From positions 2,726,001-2,790,000 of the forward strand of contig SMSO01000035.1 of the NCBI GenBank assembly GCA_004764695.1: a DNA stretch of 64,000 nucleotides, read 5' to 3'. The DNA comes from Schizochytrium sp. TIO01 (Eukaryota; Sar; Bigyra; Thraustochytrida; Thraustochytriidae). The notes under the pieces are model-generated. The model was not told the DNA's origin. It did not search any database and was given only the letters and a program-made list of their open reading frames with translations. The translations under genes were made by a program, and so were the position numbers. Below, in pieces: positions 47,254 to 60,169 of the stretch. Positions within the stretch are counted from its first letter, which is position 1, and each line of letters starts with the position of its first letter.

Positions 47254-50200
47254 ATGTCTGTAGACCCACGGAGCTCTGTGGAGTCCTTACTGGCGCGTTA
47301 TGGAACAATTCATGATGTCGATGCACAGCGCAAAGCGATTGCGAACCTTTACGAAATTGTCAGAGCTCGCACGGTCAGCCTCGAAAAACTAATTGGACCC
47401 GTGCGCGTGGAGCTACTCTCGCCACTTCTTTTCCACGTTAACGACGAGAATGCGTCAAGAAGAACGCGAATTAAAGCATGCAGAGTGCTGACTGCGCTTC
47501 TTGGCAACGGCGCTCCTGCTGCTCGATTCGAAGCGGTGACGGGGAATGAGGAGGATCTCGATGACGAGCGTTTAGAAAAGCTGAAAGGCGAAGATAAAAT
47601 TTCCGCAAACTACCGACACCATGATATACAACAACAAAGTGGCGGCACACAAAAGACGATTTCGCGCATTAATCGAAGGGAGGCGGGTGTAATTAGAACT
47701 TCAATGTTGAAACAAGGAGGAAATGCCTCTTCAAGCAGCAATTCAGATGGAGAAGAACCTGCACACACTCAACCTATACGCAATGAACGTGTTGAGGTAG
47801 ATTTAGTTGATCGTCCAAGTAAGAAGCAAAAAATGATCAGGAGTGCCTCTTCCCGCACAAGAAAACCCAAGCGACGCGGATTCCTAGTTCCTCGAAATCC
47901 TGAAATTCCAAAGAAACGAGCCCGAGCCGAGCGAAAAGGTCTCACGGGAGTTCTTCTTGAAGATCAAGCCACACATATCAAAACAAAAGAAGACTCTTGG
48001 CGCTATCTAGGATATGATATTCCACTTCTTTGGTACCCCAAGACGAAAGAGAGTCTACGACAACACAGACTTATGCCAGAAGATGATCCCGCATCTACAT
48101 CAAACACGCCTAGGCTTCCACAGATTGCCAGCGCAGAAACTCAAAAACCCACCTCGGCACATAACGCTACAACGATTAAAACTTTTACGAACCGCTTCGT
48201 TGGTCATTCGATCCGCCAACAACGACAGCAGACGCATGCACAGCAAGAACGCGAACTCGTATATTCTCCAAGACACTTTGATATAGCTACTGAGGAAGAA
48301 TTGGAGCAAATTTTGGTACAAGAGCGAGCTCTGTGGAAGGCAATTGACGAAGGAATTAGAGAAAAGAGATTATCTTTGCCTTCAAATTTTTTACTTGAGC
48401 AGGGTCTGGAAGTTGCGTATACGCGCGAGATCGCGCGAAGAGTGTTGGATAGACTGTTTCGCTACGCAGGGCGTGAGCCTCTGCGTGCACCTTTTCGCAA
48501 GTGGCATGCTCATACCCTTGAGCTTCGGTTCGAGGAATTTTCTCGTTACGCAAGTCTTGAGAAGCTTCGAGGCATCATCCGTCGTATGCTGAGATTCCAA
48601 ATCGTTCGCGGATGGGAAACATGGACCCTCTTTGTTCAAGATTGTAAACTAAGGGAGCGTGTCGCGGCGACAATCGTCTTCCAGAAGCACTGGCGAGGTA
48701 TCAAAGATCGCCGGTTTTTTGCTGTCCATAAACGAAGGTGGTATGCAGCAAGGAAAATCCAAACATGGAATCGCATGCTGGTGCAAGTCTTTGCATATCG
48801 TCACGTGCGTGCAAATGTGTGTATTATCCAAAGGAACGAAAGAAAATGGGCTGTTCAGCGAATGATCACGCGTTGGCATGCAGCTGCGGTACCAATTCAA
48901 TCCATAGGACGAATGCGGCCATGGTATGTATGGTTTAAACGTGTCAAGGCAGCAACTCTTATGATCCAAGTAAATTATAGGGGTGTTCGAGGAAGGATTC
49001 GTTTCAAGAATGTTTTCGAGTCTTTTGCAAAATCTGAGCAAAACAAATGGCGAGCGGCAGTTTGTATTCAAAAGTGTTGGTATAAATATGGAGCTCACAT
49101 GGTTGTTCATGGCATTCGTCGTCACCAAATCATGATTAACAATGCTGCTCTTGTAATTCAAACACGCTGGTATATATACAAAGAACAATTCCCAGCTTTT
49201 ATCATGATGCGATCGTATCTCATTCAAGATTTGGTTGATAAGCTCGAAGCACGAATGGGAAAACGAGCGAAGCGCGCAGCTTGCGCTTGTAAGATACAAT
49301 CCATGGTCCGTGGTATATTTGCTCAGCGATTATTGGCTCGCAAAAGGTTTGAACGAAACGCAGCAATCTGTGCACAAGCATGCTGTCGAAGTTTTGTTGC
49401 GCGACAAAAAGTGAAACGGTTTGCTTATGTTGTTCAATGCGTTCGTAAACTACAAGTCATGGTGCGAGCTCATTTTGCTCCTAGACATGCCGCCGCTTCT
49501 CTCATTCAGGAATTTGCCTGCAAGCACCTCAATATTCGAGAAAAGGCAGGACCATCTTGGGTTGCACAGGCAGCTTCTCAACATAGAGCCACTCAGAGGC
49601 GCAGGTATGCAGCAACAATCTTGCAAACTTTTATTGCACGACCTTTGAATGCACGTAGGGAACTGATCTGTAGGAAATCTCAACGTATACTTCAACGTTT
49701 GGCGCGTGGTTATCTTGGACGCCGCCGCGCTCGCGCCATGGCAAGTGTTGTACGCCAGAATGTTGCGACCTTTTATGTGAATGATCTCTTAAAAGCGACT
49801 CATGCGGACATGTCGGCTTACATTTATCATCAGCGTAATTTTGCCGCGACAAGAATTCAAGGATGGTATAAGACTTGTAAAGCTCGGATCAAAGCTAAAA
49901 TTCTGCGAAAGTGGCACGCGCGACGGACAAGCGCGGTTCGAGTTATCCAAAAGGTTATACGAGGCCTCCAATGCCGCCGTCGCCTTCGGCTAGAACGCGA
50001 ATTTGAGCGTAGAGTTCGCACAAACCGCTATAAGTCCATTCAAGATCCACGAGAGATTGCCACAACTGCCATAATGCACGCTCGAGCATTTTATGACTCT
50101 GCTGACCCCATGGCAGGCATGCATCCGGTTCAACTATTACACAGGCTTGGGCTTGCTCACTTATGGGAACCCTTGCATATGGGCTCATTTCGAGTAAATG

Positions 50201-53200
50201 ATTTGCAAAAACTTTGCACTATTCCTGAGCAAGCTTTGTATAAGTTTTTATTGCCCTACTGCCCAGATCCAACCACGGCAGAACGTGATCTAAATGATCT
50301 ATTTCTTCTCCTCAAAGCTATTAGTGCTCCTGCGCACGTACGCAGAGATCAAGCAATAAACGCACGGATTCTTGATCGATTTGCATTTATCCGCGACGTA
50401 GGTGTTGCTCGACGTGTTTTTTCTATGACGTTTCCTGACCAAGAAACACGTGCAGAAAATTTTGCAAGAAAAATATTACCCAACAGAATAACGCGTGCAC
50501 AGCTTGCGCGTTACATGCGAACATATTCTGGTCGACCGAAGGAAGCCAAGGACCATGTTGACAAAGTACTTTTAGAGGACCCGGAACAAGAGACCGTCCA
50601 AAAATGGGAGGTTCGTCGATACCGGCAATGTGTAAAAGTTTACGAAATGGCCCTTGAGAGTATCAGTAAGCGTTCACTTACTGATGAGCTTCGTGCCCTA
50701 GTTCAAGATGCCTTGCTTCGAGCGAAGCAACCCCATATCCAAGATTCAAAGAAAGCCTGCGATGAACTTCGAGTTGCATTAGACCTTGTTATTAAACTCG
50801 TTTCTGCAGCTGTTGCCCTTCAGCGTGCTATTCGAGGAAAGCTCGCTCGAGCTTTCGTGCATGCCTGCCTTGCAAGGAAGCATTATAAAGAAGAACTTTT
50901 AGAGGGTGGCATTCTCAAGAGGAACTGGCGATTACAACGCGAAAAAGAAGCGAAAGAATATGCTGAATATCTGGAGGCTTTACGACGCTATGAGATTGAA
51001 CAAAGTATTGCCCACGTAACTCGTTTTGGATACCTGGAAATTTGGGATGAGTATTCACAAACATACTACTATATGCGGGTTGATGATCCTACTGGTGCTG
51101 TTTGGGAACGACCGACCTACACGTACGAGGAAGACGAAGCTGCTCGTAAGCTACAAGGTATTGCCCGACTTCGTGGAGCACAATTGCTACGTAGACGGCT
51201 TGAGGAAGCTTTGCGTGCAAAAGAGGAGTTAGAGCGTGAACAACGAGCTTGGGAAGCCTTGGAACATGAACGTGCTAACCTGGTCACTTTCAGATTTAAT
51301 TTAAGAGAATTTAACTGTGAAGCTGACTGCCAAGAAACAAACAATACCACGGCAGCCTCGATATCTGTGTTCCCTTCATGGCGACGAAAGTCGCCATCTA
51401 GTTGGGCAAATGCTGTACAATCTGCTAGTCTTAAGGTTAAGCAAGCTCAACTTAGTGTACAAGCAAAGGAAGAATCTCTGGCGTTAATTCTACGTGAGAT
51501 AGAAGGTCTGAAGGCACGTGCGAACCGAGGAAGGGTATGTGGTGATCGGTGGTTCCATCTTGTAAAAACTGGCAAGTATGGTTTAGGTGCAGATGATCAT
51601 GAAAAAGAAAATCTACTGGGAAACTGGGAAGCTTTCCGGGATTCGGAAGATGATAAGGGAGGACCCCTTCGATTCCGGCATCGCGCTCGAGGAGAAGCTC
51701 TCAAAGCGCGAGACTCGCTTATGGACCTTGAGCTCGAAGCTATGGCTAGAGAGGATAAATCAGCCCTATCACTCTTGCTTCCACAGGCACAAATGTACTG
51801 TGAAGATATAGCTTCACGACAACGTGAAGATGCAGAATTTGCATCTGTATATTTAGCCCATATTGTCCATTTTACTCCATCTTCGAAGTCGCGCATGAGC
51901 TCATATGATTATAAAGTTCGTTGTCGAGAAGAGACACGTGCAGCAGACTGCATTGCTGCTGTAGTGCGAGGTTTCCTGGTACGCCGCATTCGTTATAAAG
52001 AACGCTTAGAACTTAAACGCATGAGTGCCATGGAGGCCGTGAGTAAGGCGGAGGCGTATCTAGAAAGCACAGAAGCTTTGCGTGCTCGCTTGTATATTCC
52101 TATGCACATTACAACAAAATACACTTTTGTGGCGATGCCTTTTGGATGGATTTCAAAGCGAGATGGGTATGGTCGAACTTACTACATGAACGAACTATCA
52201 TATGAGAATGCATGGTCACGACCCTGCTTTGTTTGGGCTGAAGAGCTAAGTGCACGAAACATTCAGCGTATTTACCGAGGTTGGTGTGGACGGAGAGCTT
52301 TCATTGAAACTCTTCGTAGTGAAGGTATTAGTCAGGTTGCTTGTAAAGGCATTCAGAAAGCAGCACAAACTGCTTGCTTTGGGTTTCCTGGCGATGAAGG
52401 AATTTCAGTAGAAATGTGGTTCGCCCGTCGAGGTTTATACGAAATTTTGAAAGACGTTTTAGATGCTAATAAAAACATTGAAAAGCGCATTAAGCAGAGG
52501 TTTCGTGCTTTGGTTAGTACCCACCACCTGCCATGGACCAAAGAGTCACTTTTGCAATTAGGGATTAAAGATGAGTCTAAGATTGCGCAGGTACTTGCTC
52601 ATCAAGCCGAGGAGGTCCGATGCGAAGATTTGGAGATGGTGCGAGAGCCAGAAGGGCTGGAGTCTCTCTTTCTTTCTCAGTATGGAAGCCAGGGCGCTCG
52701 TGCTTTAAAGTTTGCGTCTCAGGCAAGCCAAATCTCGAACATGCCCATTACAATGCGGCAGATGATTGTTCATTTAGCTAAATACAAAGGGAAGCCTTCA
52801 CTGGCGACGGTACAGCTTCAAGAGGAAGTCTTTAATTTACCAACCATAAGTTCACCTCAGGATCAAGAGGCTGCATTTTATATTCTTTTCGGAGCCGTGC
52901 GTCGCATCATGATCATTGCCGCCAACATGAAAATTGAAAAAATGCAGCTTGAATTGCGAGTTCTCTCAGAAAAAGCCGCGGCACTACTTGGACGACCTGA
53001 AGAGCGCGCTCCAGGGCCATGGCTCTGTACGCGGCGTTGGCCACGCGAAGCAATGGCTGCATATGCTATTCGTGAAGTTCTTGATCGTGCCTTACTCTGG
53101 GAAGTCATGGCGGTACGAGTTCAGCGCGTCTATCGAAATTATGTGAATCTCACGCATTGGCGACAGCTTGCCGCGTGGTATAGGGAGCGCGTGACAGCAA

Positions 53201-53919
53201 TCCAGTGTGCATGGCGGCAGTATGCTGCTCGACAGCTTGCCAATCTTCGCTATCAGCAGTTTTACTCTCCGTGGGAAGAATTGTATGACGCATCGGAGGA
53301 CACCATGTACTACTTTGACAATCGCGTTGAAAAGTCACAGTGGCATCGACCTCGTGAGCCTTTCAAACCATACGGGTGGTGGCCTCCTCACCCAGACGAT
53401 ATTCCCGTCCCAGAGGGAAAATGTTTCATTTGCCGTGTAGAAAATGCAGTTCGTGTCTGTGAGGAATGCATTACGAAGAATGGAGTGAATCGCGAATTCT
53501 GCTTTGACTGCTTTGCAGAAGTTCATGGATCTTCGGGCGCAGACTTTGCTCGTCACCGCTTTCATGCGGCAACACATACAGGGTCAAATCAAGGTCAAGC
53601 TCAAGGAGGGTTATTATGTAGTCAGTGTCAAGGCCCAGCCATCCGTCGATGTAACGATTGTGAGGATTTCTATTGTCTCACATGTTATCGACGGTTGCAT
53701 GCCCGTGGGAGACGTCGTGAGCATGCTTGGACAGCGTATCAAACAAACTGTCCTGTGTGTGTGGAGTGCGAACGGCAGGTTGCAGTTGTGTACTGTGAAT
53801 CTTGCCGAGATAACATGTGCAAAGATTGCTCTGCTCGCGTGCATAGAAAGGGAAAGCGCAAGCAGCATATTCGAGTTGACCTGCCATCCTACGAGACAAA
53901 GTCTGGCCAAGGCTTGTAA
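47254..53919 (+). CDS. Giant IQ-motif, WW-domain and B-box zinc-finger protein
   Basis: A 2,221-residue single-exon protein, probably a scaffold. Residues 1-100 are helical; 100-330 basic and low complexity. From about 469 to 912 there are roughly ten or more spaced IQ-like helices (pattern IQxxWRxxxxR), sites that bind calmodulin or related EF-hand proteins. More lie near 1185, 1300, 1566, 1667, 1952 and 1983. A SAM-like helical block is possible at about 952-1016. Three WW-type modules are visible at about 1255-1290, 1630-1660 and 2005-2040; the third, with YYFDNRVEKSQWHRP, is the most canonical. The C-terminus (about 2055-2210) has three consecutive B-box-like zinc fingers of pattern CxxC...CxxC...CxxC...H. 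Similar domain mixes occur in flagellar and cytoskeletal proteins of protists, but I cannot name this one. The start context is weak; the frame is otherwise intact. Confidence 0.87.
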   Translation: MSVDPRSSVESLLARYGTIHDVDAQRKAIANLYEIVRARTVSLEKLIGPVRVELLSPLLFHVNDENASRRTRIKACRVLTALLGNGAPAARFEAVTGNEEDLDDERLEKLKGEDKISANYRHHDIQQQSGGTQKTISRINRREAGVIRTSMLKQGGNASSSSNSDGEEPAHTQPIRNERVEVDLVDRPSKKQKMIRSASSRTRKPKRRGFLVPRNPEIPKKRARAERKGLTGVLLEDQATHIKTKEDSWRYLGYDIPLLWYPKTKESLRQHRLMPEDDPASTSNTPRLPQIASAETQKPTSAHNATTIKTFTNRFVGHSIRQQRQQTHAQQERELVYSPRHFDIATEEELEQILVQERALWKAIDEGIREKRLSLPSNFLLEQGLEVAYTREIARRVLDRLFRYAGREPLRAPFRKWHAHTLELRFEEFSRYASLEKLRGIIRRMLRFQIVRGWETWTLFVQDCKLRERVAATIVFQKHWRGIKDRRFFAVHKRRWYAARKIQTWNRMLVQVFAYRHVRANVCIIQRNERKWAVQRMITRWHAAAVPIQSIGRMRPWYVWFKRVKAATLMIQVNYRGVRGRIRFKNVFESFAKSEQNKWRAAVCIQKCWYKYGAHMVVHGIRRHQIMINNAALVIQTRWYIYKEQFPAFIMMRSYLIQDLVDKLEARMGKRAKRAACACKIQSMVRGIFAQRLLARKRFERNAAICAQACCRSFVARQKVKRFAYVVQCVRKLQVMVRAHFAPRHAAASLIQEFACKHLNIREKAGPSWVAQAASQHRATQRRRYAATILQTFIARPLNARRELICRKSQRILQRLARGYLGRRRARAMASVVRQNVATFYVNDLLKATHADMSAYIYHQRNFAATRIQGWYKTCKARIKAKILRKWHARRTSAVRVIQKVIRGLQCRRRLRLEREFERRVRTNRYKSIQDPREIATTAIMHARAFYDSADPMAGMHPVQLLHRLGLAHLWEPLHMGSFRVNDLQKLCTIPEQALYKFLLPYCPDPTTAERDLNDLFLLLKAISAPAHVRRDQAINARILDRFAFIRDVGVARRVFSMTFPDQETRAENFARKILPNRITRAQLARYMRTYSGRPKEAKDHVDKVLLEDPEQETVQKWEVRRYRQCVKVYEMALESISKRSLTDELRALVQDALLRAKQPHIQDSKKACDELRVALDLVIKLVSAAVALQRAIRGKLARAFVHACLARKHYKEELLEGGILKRNWRLQREKEAKEYAEYLEALRRYEIEQSIAHVTRFGYLEIWDEYSQTYYYMRVDDPTGAVWERPTYTYEEDEAARKLQGIARLRGAQLLRRRLEEALRAKEELEREQRAWEALEHERANLVTFRFNLREFNCEADCQETNNTTAASISVFPSWRRKSPSSWANAVQSASLKVKQAQLSVQAKEESLALILREIEGLKARANRGRVCGDRWFHLVKTGKYGLGADDHEKENLLGNWEAFRDSEDDKGGPLRFRHRARGEALKARDSLMDLELEAMAREDKSALSLLLPQAQMYCEDIASRQREDAEFASVYLAHIVHFTPSSKSRMSSYDYKVRCREETRAADCIAAVVRGFLVRRIRYKERLELKRMSAMEAVSKAEAYLESTEALRARLYIPMHITTKYTFVAMPFGWISKRDGYGRTYYMNELSYENAWSRPCFVWAEELSARNIQRIYRGWCGRRAFIETLRSEGISQVACKGIQKAAQTACFGFPGDEGISVEMWFARRGLYEILKDVLDANKNIEKRIKQRFRALVSTHHLPWTKESLLQLGIKDESKIAQVLAHQAEEVRCEDLEMVREPEGLESLFLSQYGSQGARALKFASQASQISNMPITMRQMIVHLAKYKGKPSLATVQLQEEVFNLPTISSPQDQEAAFYILFGAVRRIMIIAANMKIEKMQLELRVLSEKAAALLGRPEERAPGPWLCTRRWPREAMAAYAIREVLDRALLWEVMAVRVQRVYRNYVNLTHWRQLAAWYRERVTAIQCAWRQYAARQLANLRYQQFYSPWEELYDASEDTMYYFDNRVEKSQWHRPREPFKPYGWWPPHPDDIPVPEGKCFICRVENAVRVCEECITKNGVNREFCFDCFAEVHGSSGADFARHRFHAATHTGSNQGQAQGGLLCSQCQGPAIRRCNDCEDFYCLTCYRRLHARGRRREHAWTAYQTNCPVCVECERQVAVVYCESCRDNMCKDCSARVHRKGKRKQHIRVDLPSYETKSGQGL

Positions 53920-54478
53920 GTCATATCTCAAAATCAAAGCCAGCATCTCTATGCCTATTTTCTAGGACCTAGTACTGGAAAACTATCTTTGAAATCATGA
54001 AAACGAAGAACTTGCTTGTTACCCTTTTAGTTGAAATTCCCCTGGAGGTATAATGAGATGAAGAGCGAAATAGAGTCACGATCAAGTGAATTATAAAATA
54101 TGAAACCTTAACAAAAGAAGTTGTAGCTAGGTACAGCATACAGCCTAAGGTAATGATGTACTCATAGGAAAAAAAATAGATAACTATCCATGCGTTTTGA
54201 AATTTAAAATTGTGTTTGATAGTGGCCATGTATCTGTACTTGACATTTCCATGCTTTCAACGAAAAAAAATCATTTGCCAGTCACACCCTGCTAGAACAA
54301 AAACAGTAGAGCAAAAAAAACAAAAATGAATAGTAACTTCTGTATTGTTATTGTCGTTATCGCTGGTGTTAGTTTCTAGTTTGTGCAAGCAAGGGCAAGC
54401 CGGCATCACATAATTAGTAAGGTTATGATGAATTTCCCAATCAAGAGAACGCAAGTGAGTCTATGAGAAAGAGGGAAA
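53920..54478. other. Spacer between convergent 3' ends
   Basis: 560 bases between the stop codons of the giant gene (+) and the DEAH helicase (-). AT-rich, with A-runs at about 54170 and 54265. I see no gene. Confidence 0.6.
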
Positions 54479-56656
<2,178 letters not shown>

Positions 56657-56706
56657 CTACGGGAGCAGGACAACCAGTCGAGTTTATTTGAAGTGGAAAG
56701 AATTAG

Positions 56707-56850
56707 TTAGTTACACAACGACAGGAATGACGCTTCGAGAGGGTCGACTGCGCCAGGAAAAGTCGGGGCCTCCGCGACGGGCCTCCAGCGCGACGTCGCG
56801 ATCAATTCCGAGTTTCTAAAGATGTCCACCGATTCTTCATTTTCACTCAT
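56707..56850 (-). other. 47-codon upstream frame in the DHX15 leader
   Basis: Starts at ATG 56850 in an acceptable context (GAAATGAG) and stops 71 bases before the DHX15 ATG. The peptide starts MSENEESVDIFRNSELIA, is acidic, and the segment is clearly GC-richer than the surrounding leader. It could be a regulatory uORF, or a first exon of the helicase or of an unknown gene. It is too short to judge by homology. Confidence 0.3.
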
Positions 56851-57928
56851 TTCTTTGCCTCTTCCTCCTAGGAGTAACTAAAAAGAGGTAACCAAAAAGA
56901 AAGAAAATTAGTTGTTCACCTTGAGGAGCCCTACCAATCATTGCCGACTGGCCTTCCTTCACTCTATATTATTTCTCAATCATTATGCAATTCTCATATA
57001 GTAAGTACCCACTAGTAGAAGTAATACTTCTGCTAGGTAGGCTAGGATGGAACTGACCATTGAGAAATATGGGTGGCGGACGAAGATGGGAAAACAAAGT
57101 TGATCTATGATATGATAGAAAGTAGAGTAACCAAAGGGTACTGCAGTTACAATACGATATAGAGTTGATAAATTCAGGTGTAGAGTAGTAGCTTGGTCTT
57201 TCCTGAGCTTTTACCAAGTCAAGAGGTCTCCAAGACTTCTTGAGAGTGGCTCAAGTTCTATATAATCATCTTTCTAGGTAATCACAATACGGAAGCGAAC
57301 GAAAGAACTTTTTGATATTTTATGAAGACAGCCTTTAGACATCTACAACAATCGACAAAGACAATTTCACTCATATCCTCTATTATAGAATTTCACGATC
57401 GAACAAAACTTCAAATGTACCTCTAGCTGAAGCAGTTTTTTTACCACACCAATGGAATTTGCGGGGTTCCCCATACCTCAAATGTAGGTTATATGATTTA
57501 CTACACAGTGTCCTTTCATTTTGTATAATTTATCTACGGTTCCAAAATTGCTCCAAAACAGTCTACTCTAGTTTTATCATGATTCTGTGATGAAGAACAG
57601 CACTATTCCTCCCAAATCACATGAAGGCGTACATGCGAAAATAACGTCGGGAACCATTCGGTGAGATTGACCTTTCATTTCATACACTTATCTCAACGTC
57701 CCTTTCTAATACTATAGTGGACCATCTACAAAATTCGATGAGGGCAAAAACTGACTTCTTGAGCTCGGAGAGACTGCCACTGACAACTAGTAAAATTCTA
57801 TAGGTACAAACCTTTGGAAGAGGTATTGGGCTTGACTTGAACGAAGGCAATCTCTGTGCTGGTTCAGAAATAAACAAGAAGATTAAATGGATAGTAGTAC
57901 TACATACATTTTATAGAATACATATGGC
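56851..57928. other. AT-rich spacer between DHX15 and the methyltransferase-like gene
   Basis: 1.1 kb with no supported gene. It contains the DHX15 promoter and the 3' end of the downstream minus-strand gene. A CTAGGTAGGCTAGG element lies at 57032-57046. Confidence 0.5.
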
Positions 57929-60169
57929 TCATGAAGGTAGAAGCGTAGCTACGCGAACATGCAAACGAATAGGTATGGCAGCAGGCATCACATGAGCTGC
58001 CAACTTAAAGGCAGCAAGTTCGATCATCTCTTTCATTCGGGCTGGAGGTAAAGGTTGATTGAGATGAAAGACTAAATCTTGTGTTTGAAATGCTTTGGTA
58101 GCAAAGAGAGTTGTGGCAGGCTGAGACTGCAAACTTTTCAGCGAAATTACACTAGCATGGCTACCTTTGCATGTTTCATCGGCAGATACTCGCTTGTCGA
58201 ATACCACATGGACAGCAGAATCAAAGTTAATAAATGCTTGGGGATGAATGGTGCTATCAGGTTCGCATACAGACACCGAGAGACCAAAAAAGGCAGCTGT
58301 ACGGGCCTCAATAGACTGTAAAGGATTGTCATTAGAAATAACATTCATGTGAACTCCAGATGCAGATGAAAAGACCTCTTCTAACTTTGGCAAGAGGTCA
58401 GGGCGGGGGCAAGATACAAGGCACTCTGAAGAATAAGAAGACAGTGCAGGCACGACAGCTCGGATACTTTGTTGAACACGAGTTAGCTCAGCTATTTTCC
58501 GAAAGCTGAAATAAGCTTGTGCATCATCCAAAACAGTAATCGCTGTCTTCTCACGCAAAGCCTTGCAGAAGCGCTCTACATACGGAAAATTAAGCAATGA
58601 AGTCACTACTTGAAGCTGGGCAATTGTGAGCACTGCAACACCTTCCCAATAGTCATCACGTACCTCAAGCGCACTCGCAAGGTGCCATACAGCACTCTGC
58701 TGCTCTGCGGCTCTAGCATTGGTATCAAGAACATCAAGAGTAAAAACCCGAAGCCTATCCTGCGAGATAAAGTTGAGCCACACCATCACATCATTAGCTT
58801 GTGTAGAGGTGTAAGTGATGTAAAGTGCCATTTTATTTCGGCCCTCTACTTGCAGAGGCTGGGGCACCTTTTCCTTCGTGCTGCGCGCAAAGACGCGTAG
58901 CCAAGTGTGCATTGAGAGTTTGATATCTTCATTAAGGGCAAGATCGAAAGTATCAATCCATCGTTTCAGAGCACTTGACTGCACATCCTCTGCTTGCATA
59001 GTGAGCTTCAAATCTGTTGCAAGAATCTCCTCCGCGCCATTGGGTTCTAGGAGGCCTTGTATCCATTGATCTTTACCAAAGCAAGTTTTTCGCGGATCAA
59101 TCATAAGAAATCGTGCTTTTGGTTGCATAGCAGAAAACACATTCTCAAGGCATCTGTGAGCTGCAGGTCGGTCTCGATCTACCAACTCTGTAAGTCCATA
59201 CATAAGTGTTACAACGTCAGCTTGCGCCACGAGCGATCGAATTTTTGAGAGAGACTGCGGATCTAGAAGATCCGCGGTATGATACTTGCCATAAGGTAGC
59301 CCTTTTGCAGGCTTGTTTTCAGAATGGCCTTCACGGCGAGGGCGTTTTATCATGTGATTGCTTGCCTGATCATCTTCATCAATTAAATGTGCAGTGATAC
59401 AGCTCCACTCTGGAAGTATATCAACAATATCAAGGTGGTCTTTCGTTACATTGTTGGAATCGTTACATTTTGACATCTTCTGCCGCCACAACATTAGACC
59501 GACAGCTTCTGCACCAGAGCCTCCACAAAGGGCAACAACCCGGAGGGGTTTCTTTGAATCTGGTAACGAGGATCTTGCACTATGTTGAAGGATATTCGCG
59601 AGACATAGACTGTGAAGAAGTGTAGTGCAAATGGGATAGCACAACACCGAAGCTTTCGGGTACGGCACTCGTTGGCCGGGCGCCAAGTTGAGCCAACCCT
59701 TTTTCGTGGCTTGCCAAACCTCAACAGCATTCGCCTTCTCGTGATCTTTTTCTTTTGCATTGAACATCTCTTCTGCAGCGAGACACAATGCGCCCTCAAT
59801 CACTTGAGCAGCCTCAGAGACCTGGTCAGCTGAGGCGACCTCCTTGATCATTGAAGCTGACTCTGTTACACTACGCAAATTTGAAGATTGTGGACGACTT
59901 GGTACCCATCGATTCATAGTTTGCCCTGCATCATCTTTGTTCTCAGACAGATGAGATGCGGGATCTTTGCATTCCACAAATATATCTTCGAAGGCATCAC
60001 TTTCAAGAAGACTCTGTGCCACCGCCAAACAGCATGTCACAGATTTTCCTGAGCCGGGGGCATCCAAGATGACCTTTGTAGCCACCACCGAAGTTGAATT
60101 TGACGTGGATTTCCGAGGCAAAGTTGATCGGTCCAAGACCTCCTCGCGGGACTTGAGAATGCCTAGCAT
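57929..60169 (-). CDS. P-loop protein with embedded Bmt6-like methyltransferase
   Basis: A 746-residue protein of unusual build. Near the N-terminus is LDAPGSGKSVT (35-45), a P-loop of the AxxGxGKS kind seen in helicase motif I. From about 165 to 385 I see an S-adenosylmethionine-dependent methyltransferase. Its motif I is VVALCGGSGAE (211-221), preceded by a Tyr-Pro/Cys helical stretch. It is followed by LDIVDILPEWS and later DVVTLMYGLTELVDRDRP and ARFLMIDPRKT. This pattern resembles the fungal Bmt6 group (Methyltransf_34), whose yeast member makes m3U2843 in 25S rRNA. The C-terminal half (about 425-746) has helicase-like fragments, including VAVLTIAQL and ITVLDDAQ, but no clear motif VI. 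It may be a degenerate helicase with a methyltransferase inserted. The methyltransferase call is moderately sure; the rest is inference. Confidence 0.68.
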   Translation of the reverse strand: MLGILKSREEVLDRSTLPRKSTSNSTSVVATKVILDAPGSGKSVTCCLAVAQSLLESDAFEDIFVECKDPASHLSENKDDAGQTMNRWVPSRPQSSNLRSVTESASMIKEVASADQVSEAAQVIEGALCLAAEEMFNAKEKDHEKANAVEVWQATKKGWLNLAPGQRVPYPKASVLCYPICTTLLHSLCLANILQHSARSSLPDSKKPLRVVALCGGSGAEAVGLMLWRQKMSKCNDSNNVTKDHLDIVDILPEWSCITAHLIDEDDQASNHMIKRPRREGHSENKPAKGLPYGKYHTADLLDPQSLSKIRSLVAQADVVTLMYGLTELVDRDRPAAHRCLENVFSAMQPKARFLMIDPRKTCFGKDQWIQGLLEPNGAEEILATDLKLTMQAEDVQSSALKRWIDTFDLALNEDIKLSMHTWLRVFARSTKEKVPQPLQVEGRNKMALYITYTSTQANDVMVWLNFISQDRLRVFTLDVLDTNARAAEQQSAVWHLASALEVRDDYWEGVAVLTIAQLQVVTSLLNFPYVERFCKALREKTAITVLDDAQAYFSFRKIAELTRVQQSIRAVVPALSSYSSECLVSCPRPDLLPKLEEVFSSASGVHMNVISNDNPLQSIEARTAAFFGLSVSVCEPDSTIHPQAFINFDSAVHVVFDKRVSADETCKGSHASVISLKSLQSQPATTLFATKAFQTQDLVFHLNQPLPPARMKEMIELAAFKLAAHVMPAAIPIRLHVRVATLLPS